Shown here: positions 5,118 to 7,045 of the stretch, piece after piece | Layout: each line of letters begins with the position of its first letter | Position numbering within the stretch: the first letter of the stretch is position 1 | From: an uncultured bacterium | GTDB taxonomy: Bacteria; Desulfobacterota; Desulfovibrionia; Desulfovibrionales; Desulfovibrionaceae | Reading direction: 5' to 3' | DNA length: 7,045 nt | NCBI GenBank assembly: GCA_905215675.1 | Contig: CAJMRA010000128.1 | Span: 1 to 7,045, forward strand | Program-made: the position numbers and the translations under genes | Notes under the pieces: model-generated | Database searches by the model: none | Seen by the model: the letters and a program-made list of their open reading frames with translations, nothing else | What the model was told of the DNA's origin: nothing

Positions 5118-5146
5118 TTTCCCTTGTCCGTCTCCCCCGCTATAGT
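5118..5146 (+). promoter_or_regulatory. Weak promoter candidate for the glycosyltransferase
   Basis: TATAGT (5141-5146) is a good -10 box, 44 bases before the ATG. The 17-base-spaced -35 is TTTCCC (5118-5123), a poor match. A GCGGGGG/CCCCCGC inverted repeat (5110-5116 with 5134-5140) encloses the spacer. The box implies that the glycosyltransferase can be transcribed separately from the Cys-rich gene. Confidence 0.42.
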
Positions 5147-5189
5147 GGACGCAGGCGACGCGCGCCGACCGCGCCGCAAGGGAGGAAGC

Positions 5190-6998
5190 ATGAACGCACG
5201 CGCCGCGCTCACGGACGAGGAACGCCGCAACCTGCGCCGGAACAGCCTTGCGCTGGCCGACGCCCTGACGCGGGACAAGGGCCCGGAAGCCGGACTGGAC
5301 TTTCTGCGCGCGCTGTTTGCGCGCGGCATTTTCAACAGTCCCCCCATTTCCGGGGAAGCCTATACGGCATGGCGGCGACTGGCCGCCGCCGCGCCCCGGC
5401 CGCCTGTCCCGGCCGCGGGCCCGCGTATTTCCGTCATCATGCCCGTCTGCAATCCCCGGCCCGAACACCTGCGCGCCGCGCTGGACTCGGTGCTGGCCCA
5501 GACCTGGCAGGACTGGGAACTCTGCATTGCCGACGACGCCTCCACGCGGGAGGACACGCGCCCCCTGCTGGAGGACTATGCCCGGCGCGATCCGCGCCTG
5601 CGCCTCGTGTTCCGCGCCGAGAACGGACATATCAGCGCCGCCTGCAATACGGCCCTTCAGGAAGCCGCGGGCGACTGGTGCGCCCTGCTCGATCAGGACG
5701 ATCTGCTGCCGCCCGAAGCGCTGGCCGTGGTCGCGGCCGCCGTCAACGCCCACCCCGGGGCGCAGATGTTCTTTTCCGACGAGGATCAGTTCGTGGAGCG
5801 GGACGGACGCCGGGAACATCTCAACCCGCTGTTCAAGCCCGGCTTCGATCAGGATTTGCTGCTCTGCTGCAACTGCGTCAATCATCTCGGCGTCTATCGG
5901 ACGGAGACCCTGCGGGCCCTGAACGGCTTCACGCCGGGACTGGAAGGCGCGCAGGACTATGATCTCGTCCTGCGTCTGCTGGCCGCGTACGGCGCGAAGG
6001 CCTTTGTCCACATTCCGCGCGTTCTCTACCACTGGCGACGCCACGAGGACAGCACCTCGGCCGACTGGGCCGCCAAGCCCTACGCCCGGGAGGCGGCCCG
6101 GCGCGCCCGCGCGGCCTTTGCCGCGTCCACGGGCCTGCACGCGACCTTTCCCGTTCCCGAAAATTCCATCCACGCCCATACGCGCTTTCTGCCGCCCCGG
6201 CGGCCGCCGCTGACCACCGTGGCCCTGCTGGCCGACGCCGCGCCCGTGCCCGCCCTGCTCGACCGCTGGCCCGAGTGGCTGGAGCGCTGCGGCCTCGCCT
6301 GCGAAGTCGTCCTCGTCTGCCCCGCCGGAGAGCGGGAAACCCTGCGCCCCCTGGCCGAACGGCTGCGCGCGCGCACGGCCGTTGCGCCGTCCGCCGACCT
6401 GTTCGCGCTGGCCGACAAGGCGTTGCGCGTCGCCCGGGGCGACGTGCTCTGCTTTCAGCGACTCAACGACGCGCCCCTGTCCCCGGACTGGGCCGCGCAG
6501 GCCTGCGGCGCGCTCCTGCGACCCGGCGTCGCCGCCGTGGGCTGCCGCTCCCTGTCGCCGCGCGGCTTTTTCCGGCACGCGGGCTATGCCGTGGGACAGC
6601 AGCCCGCGCCCGACGGCGACATGCTGCCCGCGCTCTGCCCCGCCTATCAGGGACTGCACCGGCAATCCGGCGGCTATTTCAACTGGATCAACCTGCCCCA
6701 CGCCGCGCCCGCCGTCCGCCTCGACGGCCTCTGCTGCCGCCGCGATCTGCTGGAAGACTGCGACGGCTTCGATGCCCGGGCCGGACTCTGGGCCGACGCC
6801 GATTTCTGCTTTGCGGCCTGGAGCCGCCGGGGCCTGCGCTCCCTTGTCCTGCCGCTGGACATTCTTTCCGCCGGTTCCACGGCGCCCGTCGTCGCCTCCA
6901 CCCTGCTGCGCGAACGCTGGGGCGAGCTGCTCGCCGCGCCGCCCTTCCAGAATCCGGCCCTCGCCTGGAGCCCCGGCGGCTGGCATCTGCGGATATAG
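5190..6998 (+). CDS. Family 2 glycosyltransferase with degenerate second domain
   Basis: A 602-residue cytoplasmic GT-A fold enzyme expected to move a nucleotide-activated sugar onto a cell-surface glycan (O-antigen, capsule or a glycoprotein); the sugar is not predictable. The N-terminal helical part (1-75) is followed by a full GT2 domain at about 79-320. Its motifs are SVIMPVCNP (81-89), ADDAS (114-118), the metal-binding DQDD (168-171), SDED (196-199), GAQDYDLVLRL (253-263) and HIPRVLYHWR (274-283). Residues 340-560 follow the layout of a second GT2 domain (LNDAPLSPDW, PGVAAVGCRSLSP, FFRHAGYAVG, WADADFCFAAW). The usual NDD/NND triad there is LNDA, and the opening SIIIPTRD-like strand is changed to TTVALLAD, so this half is probably non-catalytic. 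No membrane segment is seen. The ATG at 5190 has GGGAGGA upstream. It may be a host surface-glycan gene or cargo that changes phage receptors. Confidence 0.9.
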   Translation: MNARAALTDEERRNLRRNSLALADALTRDKGPEAGLDFLRALFARGIFNSPPISGEAYTAWRRLAAAAPRPPVPAAGPRISVIMPVCNPRPEHLRAALDSVLAQTWQDWELCIADDASTREDTRPLLEDYARRDPRLRLVFRAENGHISAACNTALQEAAGDWCALLDQDDLLPPEALAVVAAAVNAHPGAQMFFSDEDQFVERDGRREHLNPLFKPGFDQDLLLCCNCVNHLGVYRTETLRALNGFTPGLEGAQDYDLVLRLLAAYGAKAFVHIPRVLYHWRRHEDSTSADWAAKPYAREAARRARAAFAASTGLHATFPVPENSIHAHTRFLPPRRPPLTTVALLADAAPVPALLDRWPEWLERCGLACEVVLVCPAGERETLRPLAERLRARTAVAPSADLFALADKALRVARGDVLCFQRLNDAPLSPDWAAQACGALLRPGVAAVGCRSLSPRGFFRHAGYAVGQQPAPDGDMLPALCPAYQGLHRQSGGYFNWINLPHAAPAVRLDGLCCRRDLLEDCDGFDARAGLWADADFCFAAWSRRGLRSLVLPLDILSAGSTAPVVASTLLRERWGELLAAPPFQNPALAWSPGGWHLRI

Positions 6999-6999
6999 A

Positions 7000-7028
7000 G
7001 CGTTTCACCTTTGAAAAAGGTGAAACGC
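7000..7028 (+). terminator. Perfect 13-bp hairpin after the glycosyltransferase
   Basis: GCGTTTCACCTTT (7000-7012) pairs exactly with AAAGGTGAAACGC (7016-7028) around a GAA loop, starting one base after the stop. The position suggests a 3' end structure, but no T-run follows before the window ends at 7045. It may be a rho-assisted or stabilising hairpin, a member of a repeated intergenic palindrome family, or an operator for the next gene. Confidence 0.5.
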
Positions 7029-7045
7029 GAGGCGGCGGCACAGCG

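Noticed and set aside
4866..6986. A 706-codon open frame on the minus strand
   Set aside because: It is antisense to the glycosyltransferase, whose GT2 motifs are unmistakable. The minus-strand product is a low-complexity Gly/Arg/Ala protein, as expected from GC-rich mirror frames.
1..7045. tRNA, rRNA, CRISPR or insertion-sequence features
   Set aside because: No cloverleaf, rRNA-like stretch, repeat-spacer array or transposase was recognised on either strand.

Overview
The window is GC-rich bacterial DNA and looks like a compact, partly sampled prophage or phage-derived island next to a glycosyltransferase gene. Strong purine-rich ribosome sites, small Cys-rich phage proteins and G/C-run intergenic hairpins recall Desulfovibrionaceae and related gut sulfidogens. 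That assignment is an impression from memory, not a search result. Nothing inside the window fixes the ends of the element. No integrase, repressor, capsid, tail or large terminase gene is visible.

Layout, left to right. Positions 65-975 (minus strand) hold a two-gene lysis cassette: a pesticin-like muramidase followed by a 3-TM holin, joined by a TGATG stop/start overlap. A candidate late promoter lies just upstream, with an 11-bp tandem repeat above it. Positions 1275-2285 (plus strand) hold a lone inverted gene for a secreted protein with an Ig-like region and an invasin-type (DUF823-like) adhesion domain. It ends in a clear intrinsic terminator and has the arrangement of a prophage 'moron'. 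Positions 2405-2626 (minus) encode a small helix-turn-helix protein resembling Nu1-type terminase small subunits or excisionases. The non-coding stretch upstream of it (2627-2965) carries two perfect palindromes and a G/C-run intergenic element. Positions 2966-4457 (minus) are an overlapping gene pair: an O-like replication initiator and a zinc-finger protein in the position of a helicase loader.

Positions 4458-4792 form an AT-rich, A-tract-containing divergent control region. Two copies of an operator-like 13-mer (TACCRTTTGGTAC) flank it, one next to each divergent start. On the plus side follow a 103-residue Cys-rich protein (4793-5104) and a 602-residue family 2 glycosyltransferase (5190-6998). 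The glycosyltransferase ends in a perfect 13-bp hairpin.

How it may work together (inference): one repressor, encoded outside the window, could control both the replication operon and the Cys-rich gene through the paired operators. An activator could switch on the lysis promoter late. The adhesin, and possibly the glycosyltransferase, would be cargo that alters the host surface. The glycosyltransferase may equally be an ordinary host gene beside the element.
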